From NCBI GenBank assembly GCA_018257865.1, contig JAEUBA010000077.1, forward strand, positions 62,001 to 126,000: a stretch of 64,000 nt of DNA, read 5' to 3'. Numbering within the stretch: position 1 is the first letter of the stretch; the number at the start of each line of letters is the position of its first letter. The DNA comes from Stereocaulon alpinum. Taxonomy: Eukaryota > Ascomycota > Lecanoromycetes > Lecanorales > Stereocaulaceae. This document shows, in pieces, positions 1 through 10,654 of the stretch. Below the pieces are notes generated by a model. The model ran no database searches. It was not told the origin of the DNA and saw only the letters and a list, made by a program, of their open reading frames with translations. The translations under genes were made by a program, and so were the position numbers.

Positions 1-285
1 TCTGCATCACCTTTATTGACAGAGCCTGGCTCTAACAAACTTATGGGCCTGCTCTTCCGCTGCACGTACGTTGGAGGGAGCTCAACGCTTATCACACGGT
101 GCGGAATAGTGAGCTGGATTGCCTCTCGTCTAACATCAAAGAACATAGACGAACGCGAGAGAACGACCCTCGAAGATTTGGCCTTGAGGGTACACAAGAC
201 TTGCGATCAAGAGCGCCTTAACGAATGGAGCAATGGAGCCCTATCTGCAACACTAGAAAGTCTTCGATTTACGGGAAGCGGTTGA
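1..285 (+). CDS. URB1: 3' end of URB1-like nucleolar pre-ribosomal protein (partial)
   Basis: The reading frame is open from base 1 and ends with TGA at 283-285, giving about 94 residues of a C-terminus whose start lies outside the window. The sequence STLITRCGIVSWI followed by ALRVHKTCDQERLNEWSNG resembles the C-terminal tail of fungal Urb1, a large nucleolar HEAT-repeat protein needed for 60S ribosomal subunit assembly. Only the tail is visible, so the name rests on one recalled pattern. An uncharacterised helical C-terminus is the alternative. Confidence 0.55.
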   Translation, partial: SASPLLTEPGSNKLMGLLFRCTYVGGSSTLITRCGIVSWIASRLTSKNIDERERTTLEDLALRVHKTCDQERLNEWSNGALSATLESLRFTGSG

Positions 286-1107
286 AATGTACGTCCCACA
301 CACCATGACAGATCGTCCCTGGGACTTCCGATTAGGCATCTTAACGGGCCCGGCGTTCCCACGCGGCTCGGGGAATTTACGTGGGTTTCATGCGATCTAT
401 GCGACCCGTCCGTCATACCAACATCCGAACATACCACCGTCCGTCTGAACACTCTCTCTGTAAACCCAAAGGAGGCTCAACACTGACGTGGCCAATTTGG
501 GCGAAGTCTCCGTAGGAACGTTGGGGGAGCGGGATAGATAATGCAGTACCCATCAAACATGATTCGGAACATCAGCTCACTCGCTCCCAGTTGAGAACAG
601 AATCGTCCGACAAGTATCTCCATGTAAGCGGTGCCCAGACAAAACCCCTTTTCCGTATCTCATCCCACAATGCCATATATTCCTAGTGCTATGTGGCACG
701 TCAGCCCCAAGATTCATTGCTAGGTCCTTTCCCTTAGATTCGTTAGACCCTAGCTTAGGGGCGGCATCGAATCACCGCTAGGGCGGCCCTCCGAACACTA
801 AAGGCCAGGCTAGAACCTCGAGATGTCTGATCAAATCCTCCTACATTCACTGCTGCGCCTCCTGCCATTTCTTCGAGGGATACAGGAGTCGTCTCATCCT
901 CAGATTCCTCAGGTCTACCGAACACAAAAAATTGGTAGACCACGCAGCCGGCTAAGACGGCTCGGAGATGAACTGTCTTTCCTACTGACTGGGCTGCTTT
1001 GGTCCGTGATGAGCATAGTAACACGATGCGGCAATGACCTTGTACGTATCTCTGCGCTCGTTTTGGACCCCAAGCCACTCAAGGCTCCAAGTCGGTATTG
1101 CAAGTGA
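286..1107. other. intergenic, no supportable gene
   Basis: Short open frames on both strands show no recognisable domain and no consistent splice pattern. It lies between the 3' ends of two convergent coding stretches, so mostly untranslated and spacer sequence is expected. Confidence 0.5.
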
Positions 1108-1809
1108 CTAACCTGCTGACTCTTCTTCTTCTTCTTGTTGTGCTTTCTCTTCTTCAACTGTTCGCTGCTGCATGTGATAACCCAATTGCTCTAGCTTAGA
1201 CCCCCTAACTAGCTCTTCGCTACTAAGTCCATAGGTCAGCTCAAGCGAGTCTTCCACCATCGAGCCCACCCGCGTCAACGTCTTCCCTGGTTAGACTGGG
1301 GAGTGTGATGCCCGATCTCAGCACAGTGACCCGCGTTTCGGCTAATACAGATGCTCTGTAGGAGTTGCATCACAAACGGTAGGAAGTGCTCTAATCTTGA
1401 AACGAGCTTAGCGCCCCTTGCTCCACGATGGTACTATAGTCTTAAAGTATTGGTTGGGAGACCAAGGAATACGAGGGATCATCTGCAGAAGCGTCAGGAT
1501 GCGTGCCCTCTGTCTGCGTGCCAACATCTTTCCCGTGTCAATCCCTTCGGATTAAAAACGCATCCTACGACATCCTATGTATGATGGGAGTCTCGTCTGT
1601 TAGAATTCTGTTTCCCTCGGTAGAATCTGCACCGAGAATCGCATACTGAACCATCCTACAGATAGCCAGGTAATGATAACTATAAGAGACTGCTTCCTGT
1701 CCTTTCGAGTCCCAAACTTCAACACAAGATTATCGTAACTCGAACTGCGCTTTTGCAGAGCAACAGCCTCCATCCATTGAAGCATCCTCTCTTCGAAGTT
1801 TCCTCTCAA
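1108..1809 (-). CDS. possible multi-exon hypothetical gene, 3' exon best supported
   Basis: The best-supported part is a terminal exon, complement of 1108-1286, after a good acceptor (CTAACCAG). It encodes about 60 residues including TRVGSMVEDSLELTYGL and an acidic E-rich tail ending in TAG. A possible upstream exon reads FVMQLLQSICISR, and farther upstream complement frames read RARILTLLQMIPRIPW and NFEERMLQWMEAVALQKR, all helix-like. I could not join all pieces in frame or recognise the family, so the 5' part is tentative. Confidence 0.3.
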
Positions 1810-1853
1810 TTGCCAGCAACAATTGTGTGAACCACGCAGGCATTGCTTCCAAG

Positions 1854-3046
1854 ATGCTTTCGTTTAGCTTATGCTTACTCGTCACGAGTACCCAGTCCCC
1901 AAGCGTTCAATCAGCAGCAACAAGGATGGAACCTCGACAAGGAGCAGTAGCATTATGGAGCCCCTGTCATTATCCTAGCCAAGGCATCAATGAACCATTG
2001 CCGTGTGCTGTAGGTTCATGTATATGCAAAGACAGCAGTACGCCCTCTTCTCGTCCTGTTCCTTCTTACGCTTTCATCCTGGATTAACTTGCGATCGAAT
2101 AGCATATTCGCAATGCCGGACCCAGGACCCCACCACCGGCTCCTGGTCAGGTGATCCATCGTGGCAATGTCAAGCACCAGGCCAGTCGCCAACGGGCGGT
2201 ACGGTACCTTCGACAGGTGGTAGTACCGCTCAGCTTAGTGCGGCCAGTACTGATTCAAATACGGGGATGAAGAATGGCCAAGCTCAGCAATCTGCAGCAC
2301 ATGAATTCGCTGCGACCAATCCGATTGCCGGCTCTAACGACGATACTACTCCGCCTGCCACGTCCATCAACGGGACACAGCCTGCTACCAAGGGTGATTG
2401 TGGCTCCACAAGAGCGCCAAGTGGCTGGGATGGCGTGGCTTCTACATCGGTAAGCCATTCGTCCTACAACCTCTAGCAAGACGGTTCTCAAACATCACAG
2501 TTTTATCAATATACGGGTACCGGGACCGCTTGCGACTGCCCTCCATCAGCGACCTGGCAGTGGTCTGGTGGCCGCGGGAGTTACAGTGGTGCTGTCAACA
2601 ATATCTTCTTTGACAACAATTCTGGCTCAACGAATTGCGGGTCAGGCTGCGGTACATGCTACCAGCTGATGACAAGCGGCTACAACTACTATCAGGGTGA
2701 CACCACTACCTCGGGCTCGATGATGACGCTTAACATCGTCGACTCCTGCTGGGCTGGGGACGGCAGTAGTGCATGGTGTCCTAGCACTCAGGCTGGGTTT
2801 ACGGATCAAGCTGGTTGTGGCGTGCATTTTGATGTCATGACTGCAGGACCAGGTGTTGGGGCTTCGGGACCTACTGGAAACGATGGACAGTCGTGGGGTA
2901 CGTTTAGCTTGGCGTCTGTGTATTGTTTTGAATGTTAAGTGCTAATGACCGTTGCAGATAGTCCGATCGTCTACTACAAAAAGGTACCATGTGACTCCAC
3001 TTTTACTACGGATTTTCAACAGTGTACTTGTGGAAAAGCGAGGTAA
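1854..3046 (+). CDS. secreted CBM1 + GH45/expansin-like protein, with in-frame TAG
   Basis: A signal peptide (MLSFSLCLLVTSTQ) leads into a fungal cellulose-binding CBM1 whose four cysteines are completed by splicing 2038-2102 out, giving CKDSTYSQC. A Ser/Thr/Pro-rich linker of about 90 residues follows, then a double-psi beta-barrel domain like GH45 endoglucanases and expansins (CGSGCGTCYQL, LNIVDSCWAG). A 60-bp intron at 2898-2957 leads to the last exon, ending in TAA. The usual GH45 YWDCC motif is replaced by ACDCPP, so hydrolysis is uncertain and wall loosening is possible. TAG at 2474-2476 interrupts the frame just before the catalytic-like domain. It is removed only if 2450-2476 (GTAAGC...CTCTAG, 27 nt) is an intron, which is shorter than normal, so this may be a recent pseudogene. 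Confidence 0.7.
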
Positions 3047-3956
3047 GTGATGAGTCTGGGGTTGTTAGAGTAGTTGAGCATTCTGCAAATTTGCAAGGAG
3101 GAAATAAGACGTGACGAAGGCTAGAACCCAAGCATATACTGAACAACCAATGATATTCATAAAAGCTATGCTCCGCATGAATGCTCTCAATGATTGAGAT
3201 TAATGCTTTTGACAACGTTAAGTTGAGAATGCGAACCCATGGTCATCCTTGGATGCTTCAAGGGCAGCTAATACTAGCTGGGCAGCATCAAAAGAGTCCA
3301 GAGTCCAGAGCAGGAACCTGCTAGATTGCCTTTAGTAGCTCCTGGTACAGCAATGAATTACATGACACGTAGCTGCTGAATATACTATATCTTGAGACGA
3401 TGCCTATAAAGGGGACCGTACAGAGTATCTTATGTGTTGCTTTCGAATTTGAAACTAGGAATAGCTCGACTAGAACAGGTTGTCAGGATGGAAGGCGCTA
3501 AGAAACCTAGCGCGATAAATCAGCCCTGTGACCACGGCGAATTTGGTAGGCGCTGCCTCCAGGTCAACAGAGCTCACGACAAAATTAACACCCGTGACAA
3601 TCGAATACACTACTCCCCTACCTCTACCAAGTGTTTTGAATACAGCACTAGGATCTACCCAGCCTAGGACGATACGCATTCCGGAGGCCCGCAAACACTA
3701 TCTTGGACCCCACAATAACAGCTTCTTTTCAATGATCTCTATGAATTACGGCAAGATTGATGCTCTTTCGTGTTAGCCAACGCAATCGTGAACCTCTCAA
3801 AGTCTTTTCGGTGATGGTCGCCGTAGTACATTTGCCACTTTCCATCCCAACACCGCATTATTGAAGATTAAAAGTGAATATCACAACACCACCTTCATCT
3901 CTCGACCTCCATGAGATTCGATAATCAACATTCTCCCAGAACACAGTATAACCACA
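3047..3956. other. intergenic, no gene recognised
   Basis: Open frames here lack domains. A TATAAA-like string at about 3405 overlaps a 19-bp sequence found again near 7.0 kb, described separately. Confidence 0.5.
3407..3425 (+). repeat. 19-bp dispersed repeat, copy 1
   Basis: The 19 bases TAAAGGGGACCGTACAGAG occur here and again at 7004-7022 in the same orientation. Flanks do not match obviously. A shared element end or regulatory sequence are both possible. Confidence 0.6.
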
Positions 3957-6229
3957 ATGGCGAAACCCTACACAGCTGATGAGCTACTGCGACTTCGCGA
4001 GTCGCCATTAGTATGCAAGCCTCCAAGTTTGCCCCCAATAGAGGAGTGGATGGGGTACGTGCAGGCTGTTGTCGTCCAAACGAGTCATAGACTAACACTT
4101 GTCTAAGGCCCCTTCCCGAACAGAACCAAACACAAAATCAAAATCAGAGAAGAACTGCCAACAAAGGGAAGAATGAGGAGGGATTCGGCAATGATGCTAC
4201 GACCACGCGGAGACCCTTGTTCGAAGCCAGAGCTAAATCAACAAACAGTATGTTGGTTCTACATTGCGACTTCGAACCGTACTGACTCGGAATGCTTGCA
4301 GTCCCTGAAGATATCGTGCTCGGACCTCCCAAGACTGCATTTGCTTCGGCTGCCGGCAGGGGCAATGGGAACAAGACATCCGACACTCCCCAACGGTCAA
4401 GCTTCGCCAACCACGATGAAGCTGGCAACAAGAACGATCGTGCCAATTTCAGAGATAGGTACTCAAGGGATGGGCAGAGGCCTGAGCGAGACGCCGATAA
4501 GAGCCGTGACTCAAGGCCAGCGAACACTCAAAACAGGCGAAGCGTGAAAGACGACAGCGACCTGTGGTCGAGTGTTCGACAAACAAGGACTCCAGGACAA
4601 GAAGAAGGAGACCGTCCGTTCCGAAGGAATGGCGATCGCGAATACGACCGTGATAGAGATGGTGGACGTGAGCCCAGAATGCAGAGGGGTTTTGATAATC
4701 ATCGACGTGATGGAGACCGGGACGCTGAAGGCGAGAACGGAGCTCGCAATGGTGGGATTGGAAGAGGCCGCAACGAGCTATCTTGGTATAAGGACGAAGG
4801 TCACAAGGAAGAGGGTGGTTATGAAGATTCTGGGAATGCGAGAACTTGGGATAGGGAGAGGAGAAGCACACGTGGACAAGACCGAGATTGGAATCGAGGG
4901 GCCATGAAAATGGAAAGGGATCCTGAATGGATGGATTCAACTGAACCGGAAGAGCAGTCGAATGTCAAAACATCAGAAGATTTCGAGAGATGGAAGAAAC
5001 AGATGAAGACGGGTAGTACTGCTACACAGGATACACCATTACCGCCAACAGACCAGCGATCCAACCACCAGTCCACTGCATCAGGAGGTGTAGCAGGTGC
5101 AGGTAGAGGCAAGGCTGACACACCATTAGTCATTGACTCGAGTTTTGATGATGGCTTCTTTGGACTGTGGACTGGACCTAAGACGACTAAGCAAGTCGCA
5201 GACAACGCAGAGAACGGTGCACCTCCAATGGTGGTGAACACACCAGCCAAGTCATCGAAACCATCAAAATTCACTGGATTCTTCAACCCCAGACACGATC
5301 CAGAACCTCCCCAAGAACAGCCGTCTATACCATCCATGGGACTGTTGGCACCACCCCAAGATTCCTCCAGCGAGGATAGGGAGGGTTTCCAACGCATTTT
5401 AAATCTGCTGGGCCAGCAGCAATTACAGAACGGAACAAGTACTACACCCCCTCGTGCTCAAACCCAGCGAGGTCCACCAGCATCTCCTCCGGTTCAATCA
5501 CCTCAGGGTAGGGAGAAGAATGACTTGTTCAGTCTGCTCAAAACTGGCTCACCCCAAGGAGATGCTCTGCCCCAGACTAGGGATAGCGAATTTCTCTTGA
5601 AGCTCATGCAGCAACCACAGCAGGGTCGTCACGACCTCAGGGATCCTAAACTTAGCGGACGTCGGAATGGCCAAGATACCACGCCTGGCTTACTTCCGTT
5701 CTCCAACTTGATGATGTCACCTAACGACACACCTCAAATACCGTCTTCTGTGGGTCCACCGCCTGGCTTCTACGATGATGGACATACTCGAGATAAATTA
5801 AATCCCGGCGCAGAGAGAAGAGGTCCTCCGCCCGGGTTCTTTGAGCAAGCCAAAACTCAACGTCCTTCACCAGTAGGGGCGCCTCAAGGATCAGGCTTCC
5901 CGCCAGGAATACAGCGACCTCCAGGCCTGGAACAAATGCCTCCAGGCTACGCTCAGCACATGCAGCCGCAGCGCCAAACAATGATACCCCCTCCTGGTTT
6001 TCAAGCGCCTTCACGCGGCCAGAACTCATTTCCACCAGGCCTTTTTGCTAGCAACAATCCCACCCAATTTGGGGTACCATCTAATGGTCGTGGCATGCCA
6101 CCTCCAGGCTTTATGAACGCTCCACCGCCAGGCTTCCCTCTACCTTTCAGCCAAGAGGGTTTACCGTTTGGAGCTTTTGGCGATGTTAATTTTGGGCAAG
6201 GTGGTTTTGGGCAACAGCGACGCCAATAG
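3957..6229 (+). CDS. putative eIF4E-binding protein (4E-T/Eap1-like), PPG-repeat rich
   Basis: Three exons (3957-4054, 4108-4247, 4302-6229) encode 721 residues. The N-terminus MAKPYTADELLRLR contains an exact eIF4E-binding motif Y-x4-L-hydrophobic (YTADELL), as in translational repressors such as 4E-T and Eap1. PEDIVLGPPKTAF follows the second intron. The middle is highly charged (R/D/E/G-rich, probably disordered). The last 160 residues carry about ten PPGF/PPGL/PPGY motifs in Q/P-rich sequence, typical of ligands for GYF or other proline-binding domains and of mRNP granule proteins. Inference: a cytoplasmic translational repressor or decay adaptor. There is no enzyme domain. The function rests on the motif and overall composition. 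Confidence 0.75.
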
Positions 6230-6578
6230 CGGAGTACTATGTATCATGACGGTTGTGCGATAATGAGTGCACGATACCCAGGTTAGCGACTTGTGGTCTT
6301 GCTACATATAGCTTTAGCGATTGGCTAGATACTTGTTGCAAAGAGCGTACTCAGGGTGCTCCTACGCGCCGAGAGGGTCATGTTGTAAGCCCTACTGAAT
6401 ACAACGTGAACAGAACGCTCAACAGCTGGATGTCTAGGATACTAAGCGCCAAGACGCTAATACTTCCCGAGTTAAGGTAGTCAACTTTTACTACAACTTC
6501 GTACGTTGAGCTCTTCATCTGGGAGTATGTTCAAGTGAAGAACACAACAAAAAGGAACAAAAAGACAAAAATATCTGT
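6230..6578. other. 3' flank between convergent gene and tRNA
   Basis: No gene is seen. The A-rich stretch around 6546-6572 reads as T-runs on the minus strand directly after the tRNA 3' end, consistent with an RNA polymerase III terminator. Confidence 0.6.
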
Positions 6579-6661
6579 AGGTCCTGCCCGGAGTCGAACC
6601 GGGGTTATTCGGATGTCCGCACTATCAGAACCGAATGTGATAACCACTACACTACAGAACC
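6579..6661 (-). tRNA. tRNA-Gln(CTG) with 11-nt intron
   Basis: The complement starts GGTTCTG and folds as a complete cloverleaf. The acceptor stem GGTTCTG/CAGGACC has one G-U pair, the D-arm reads GTGTAGTGGTTATCAC, the anticodon stem is TTCGG/CCGAA, and the T-arm is CCGGTTCGACTCCGG. Loop TTCTGA followed by TAGTGCGGACA and T places a canonical intron one base 3' of anticodon CTG (decodes CAG). The discriminator base is T, usual for eukaryotic Gln. T-runs follow on the transcribed strand. Confidence 0.93.
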
Positions 6662-7286
6662 AATACGTGGAACAATGAGAGTACTTTATAGATAAATATA
6701 TTCAATATATCGACGGCTCAAAATGCATGTCAAAAAGTATGTCAACTCCTTATCCTGCCTTCTGAGCAGATCTAACTTCCTGTTCACCGTGCGCTAATAG
6801 GGACTGTACATACAGATTGCCTTCTTACAGCAGCAGCGTAGATTGATAGGGTTCAGAATCACAAGATATCCTCTCTGCTACAATGCGCGTTTCATTTTGC
6901 AAAAAGCATCGAATGACTGACTTTGGTTATCATTCCAGTAGATTACCTTATCAGATTTCAACGATCTTTTCTTTCTACACTCGGTATCTGCTGTCAGAGT
7001 ACCTAAAGGGGACCGTACAGAGCGCTCCATCGGACTTTTCCGCTACTCATAGAGTAAGGTGTCATGAGCAAGCTGGCTCATGTTGTTCAAAGGCAAAGTA
7101 AGTTTGGCACAAGCAAGGCCAGACTAGAGCGTTGGAGGCTTGAACCGCCCTCCATCAGGACAAGCTATCACCGCACACAGTGACTCATCTGACAAAATTC
7201 ATATCAATACGTGGGTTTGTATTAGTTGCACTACTAATGAGACTATGGTTAACAAAATCAATGTGTGCAACGAAGTCACGACGATC
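6662..7286. other. intergenic, no gene recognised
   Basis: It contains tRNA upstream sequence, AT-rich stretches and the second copy of the 19-bp repeat (7004-7022). A 72-codon open frame at 6883-7101 has no recognisable content. Confidence 0.5.
7004..7022 (+). repeat. 19-bp dispersed repeat, copy 2
   Basis: Identical over 19 bases to 3407-3425 and in the same orientation. It lies downstream of the Hsp70-like gene's 3' end and upstream of the tRNA. Confidence 0.6.
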
Positions 7287-9578
7287 TCAATCATACTTAG
7301 CCTCGACCGCTCCCATCTCCTTTCCATTCATCTCAGACGAGAACCTCATCACCGCAGAATCAAATGTGACGTTCAAGGTGTAGTGCACCTCGTAATAGCG
7401 CTGACCATCCTTTCGAGTACACTGCTTGAAGTTTTCTCTTGGTACGCCTCTAAAATCAGCTCTCAAAACGCAATTGATCTTCGTAAGACCTAGATGAATA
7501 TGGTGTTCAGCGAGCTTCGCGCATTTTCGAAGGTTGATGGTGATAGTCATTATGTTAAATCGAAGGCTTACCTGTAGCTGGGTATTTCGGAGGCTTGATT
7601 GCTTCGGACTGAATAAGCTCATCCTTAAACAACAGCTGGCTTTCGGAATAGTCCTTGGTAAGGGTACGGTAAAAAGGGAAGGAGACCCGCTGCTCGCGCT
7701 CGAGATCTTCGCCCTTTCGATTGGATGTGAGCCGCAAATGTTTGTGTCTTGAGTGACTAACGTACTGTGTATATGTACCAAGTCATTTTGCAGACGCGAT
7801 TTTTCTCCACGAACTCATCCCATATTGTGGGTTGGCCCTCGTCATCATTCTGCCAGAGGCTGTTGGCCGAGACTCCGTAATGTCGTGTTGCCACAGTCGA
7901 TGTGATGGTTGCCTCCTGCGGTGCTTGGCTTAACACTGCGCCTCTGATGTTGCATTAGCCGACAATGCTTTCGCTTCTTCTCCGTAAGCTAACCTAACAA
8001 TTGCAGACCAACTGTTGAGGAGATGGTCAGCGACACTGCACCGGAATGATGTACATGATGGGGCCACCATCACTTACGCGTCGGGTGGCTGTATGATCTG
8101 TATATCTGGATGATGTTTTTGAAGACACTCCCTCAAGTAGATGCTCGAGCCAAAACCACCGACCAGGAAGATCGCCTTCAAATCATCAGCTGATGTTTAG
8201 AGTTGTCTTTTCCCACCCCTCAAAGGTATCTTACCTTGATCTCTTTGCTTTTCACATGATTTTCCTCCATGCGTTTGATACGGACAGAGTCAACTTGTGA
8301 CTTTACGAGGTCACTGATGTTTGTGACAAGCGGCTGGAAGATCCCCTGTAAGGTTTCCCTGGGTAGGTAAATGTAAGTGCTTACGTTTCGCAGATTGCAC
8401 ATCAGCTCACCTCGTGACGTTGAAGCAATTCGAGGCGATGTCATTGGCTGGATCGTCCTTCAGACCAGCCATTGGGAAATTCACATAGTAAGTCTCATCC
8501 TCGCCTTGCTCGTTGGGGTTGAAGGCGGGCTTGACTGACTCATCGAAGTATTGCATCGCGATACGGTAGGACTTATGCTTCCTCAATTTGATGTATTGAT
8601 CTTCTCCCACAGCATCCTTGATAGCCTCCTCGAACCTTTTGTTGATCATAAGGGAACCGGCCAGCCCCCCTAATGGTCGTTGTCAGCCAGTGCTAAGTTT
8701 GCAAGCCGCTGATGTGTGATTACCTGTGCCGGGGACTAGCTCTCTAAGCTCTAACGGATCAAGGCGCGTGATCTCGTATGATATAAGATCAACCGTACCA
8801 CCGCCAGCATCACAGAGGACGAAGGCATCACCAACCTTGAGAGCTATTAGAGCAATCCGAACACTCCGATGGTCAACATACACTGAGAGCTTTGTCCTTG
8901 AGAGTGTGCAGCGTGTACAGAGCCGCAGCTTCCGGTTCTTTGATCAATGTGATGGGATGGATGCCAGCCTTCTTCGCAGCCTGTCCGCGTATAATCTATC
9001 AGCGGATCATCTCAAGAAGATGCGCGAATGGGGTATAGTACACGCATAGTACTGTCTTTCGCTTTGTCCGACCACACCGCGGGGACTGTAAGCACGAATT
9101 TCTTTTGTAGCCCTGCAAGGTAATCTTCCGGCCAAGCTGCGTCAATCTTGGATAAAGCATGTTTGTAGAGTACCACAATGTAGTCTGCTGCAACATCGAC
9201 GGCTGGTTTTCCCAGCCGCTGTAGTTCGGCTTTGGTGTTGGATTGAGGCACATAGAGCGGCTTAGGATGATCGGGGTCAAGGAGGAGTTTGATGCCTTCG
9301 ATCTTGTCCGCTGCTGTGGAATGAGCAAGCTCATATCCCCAAGTGTAAGACCCCCCTGAAGACTTCTCATAGCGAATCAATGTAGGAACCTTGGGCTTGT
9401 TGGCTCCTTTTGCCCCAGGCCACTCAGTGACAACAATCGCCTCTGGCTTTTCAGCCCCTGTAAAGAGGTAAGCGACACCACTATACGTTGTACCGAAGTC
9501 CAATCCAATGATTAGGTTGTTGTCATCTTCAACCATGTTCAAACTCTCAAGGCGACTTTCCATGTTTCTGTCAGTCAT
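7287..9578 (-). CDS. Hsp70-like ATPase (HSPA12-type, fungal-expanded family)
   Basis: About ten exons on the complement join into a protein of roughly 570-590 residues. Actin/Hsp70 ATPase signatures are in order: phosphate 1 LIIGLDFGTTYSGVAY, the KEPEAAAL strand, phosphate 2 FVLCDAGGGTVDL, and adenosine motif IFLVGGFGSS. The C-terminal part (IWDEFVEKNRVCKMTWYIY, then DLEREQRVSFPFYRTL) matches the beta-rich ending of large fungal Hsp70-like families rather than a classical substrate-binding domain, and there is no EEVD tail. ATG at 9576-9578 is chosen because it leads directly into the ATPase fold; an in-frame ATG at 9678-9680 would add 34 residues. Such families are often expanded and sometimes lie near incompatibility loci. 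The real client is unknown. Confidence 0.85.
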
Positions 9579-10654
9579 TGCTTGCTGGGAAGGTGAATAT
9601 TGGCTCAGCAGGAAGTATGCAGGTAAATAGTCAACGGATGTCTGCCCCAATGCAGACGAAAGCCATGTTGGTGGCCACAATCTAGATTGGCAGGTGGACT
9701 GGCAAGCTCAAAACACAACTTCGTATGCAACATGGTAAGAATGTGATGGAGGAGCTCATTGGGCCGGCAAGAGATCATTTACGGGATCAAAGAAGGTAGC
9801 GCCGTCGTAGCTCCATCACACTCAGCCTTGTCCATTGAACAATGCTGCAAACTTGCAACCCTTATCCATGCACCAGGGTCACATCTTTCGAATACCCTAT
9901 ATGAAAGGATCTCACTTGCAAGAGCAGCAATTCAAATCAAATGGTGTCGGTTCTGAGTTCGATTGTAGGCTTGTCCCCACTTCGAGAGAGTAGGATATAC
10001 CAGATGAGCGGCACTGATGGTGTGCCACCAAGCGGTCAAAACTCTAGGGAAATAGGATTTGTAGATTCTAGAACCATTTGGCCCCTAGAGTCATCACATT
10101 GTGGCAGGCCTTAGCTCCGAGCACAAACGGGGCGTGGTGCACTTGTACCCTGCAAATGCATGCAGCTAAGGTAATTTATAAGCGAGAGGCTGGATTTTGA
10201 TGCTTCCAAATTTGATACCCTTATCAATCACGACTATCGAATCATACGACTTCTTCGTGTCTATCTCGGTCTATTCTAACGCAAAAAGATGTGTTACGAA
10301 ATCGTGTTTGCATTGTTGGACGAGAACGGCTCGAGCGCCGCAAAGAAAGAGGATGCGAGCCTCTCAGCAACGCCACCGATTTGCCGGAGGCCCACAAGTT
10401 CTGCAGATAGCGAAGCTAGCGAACGCCCATAGCTTGAAAGAGTATCAGGCATATGCTATGACAGGCCCATCGCGTTTTTCAGGCTCAGCAAGGCGTCGTT
10501 GCACTAAGAGTACCAGCAGCCTAGGTCTTTCTGCAGTCCGACTACTTGCCGCGACTCCCCCAGAATCGCTGTCTTAACTTCGCAATCAAGCACTAGAGCA
10601 CGAAAAGAGGTATCCATCGTATCGTCAACATCGACTTCTCTTAACAATTCAGTG
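9579..10654. other. intergenic region, possible 5' part of next gene
   Basis: An open frame from ATG 10288 encodes MCYEIVFALLDENGSS but stops after about 48 codons. It may be an upstream exon of the following coiled-coil gene. A TTATAA element lies near 10176. Nothing else is recognised. Confidence 0.4.
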
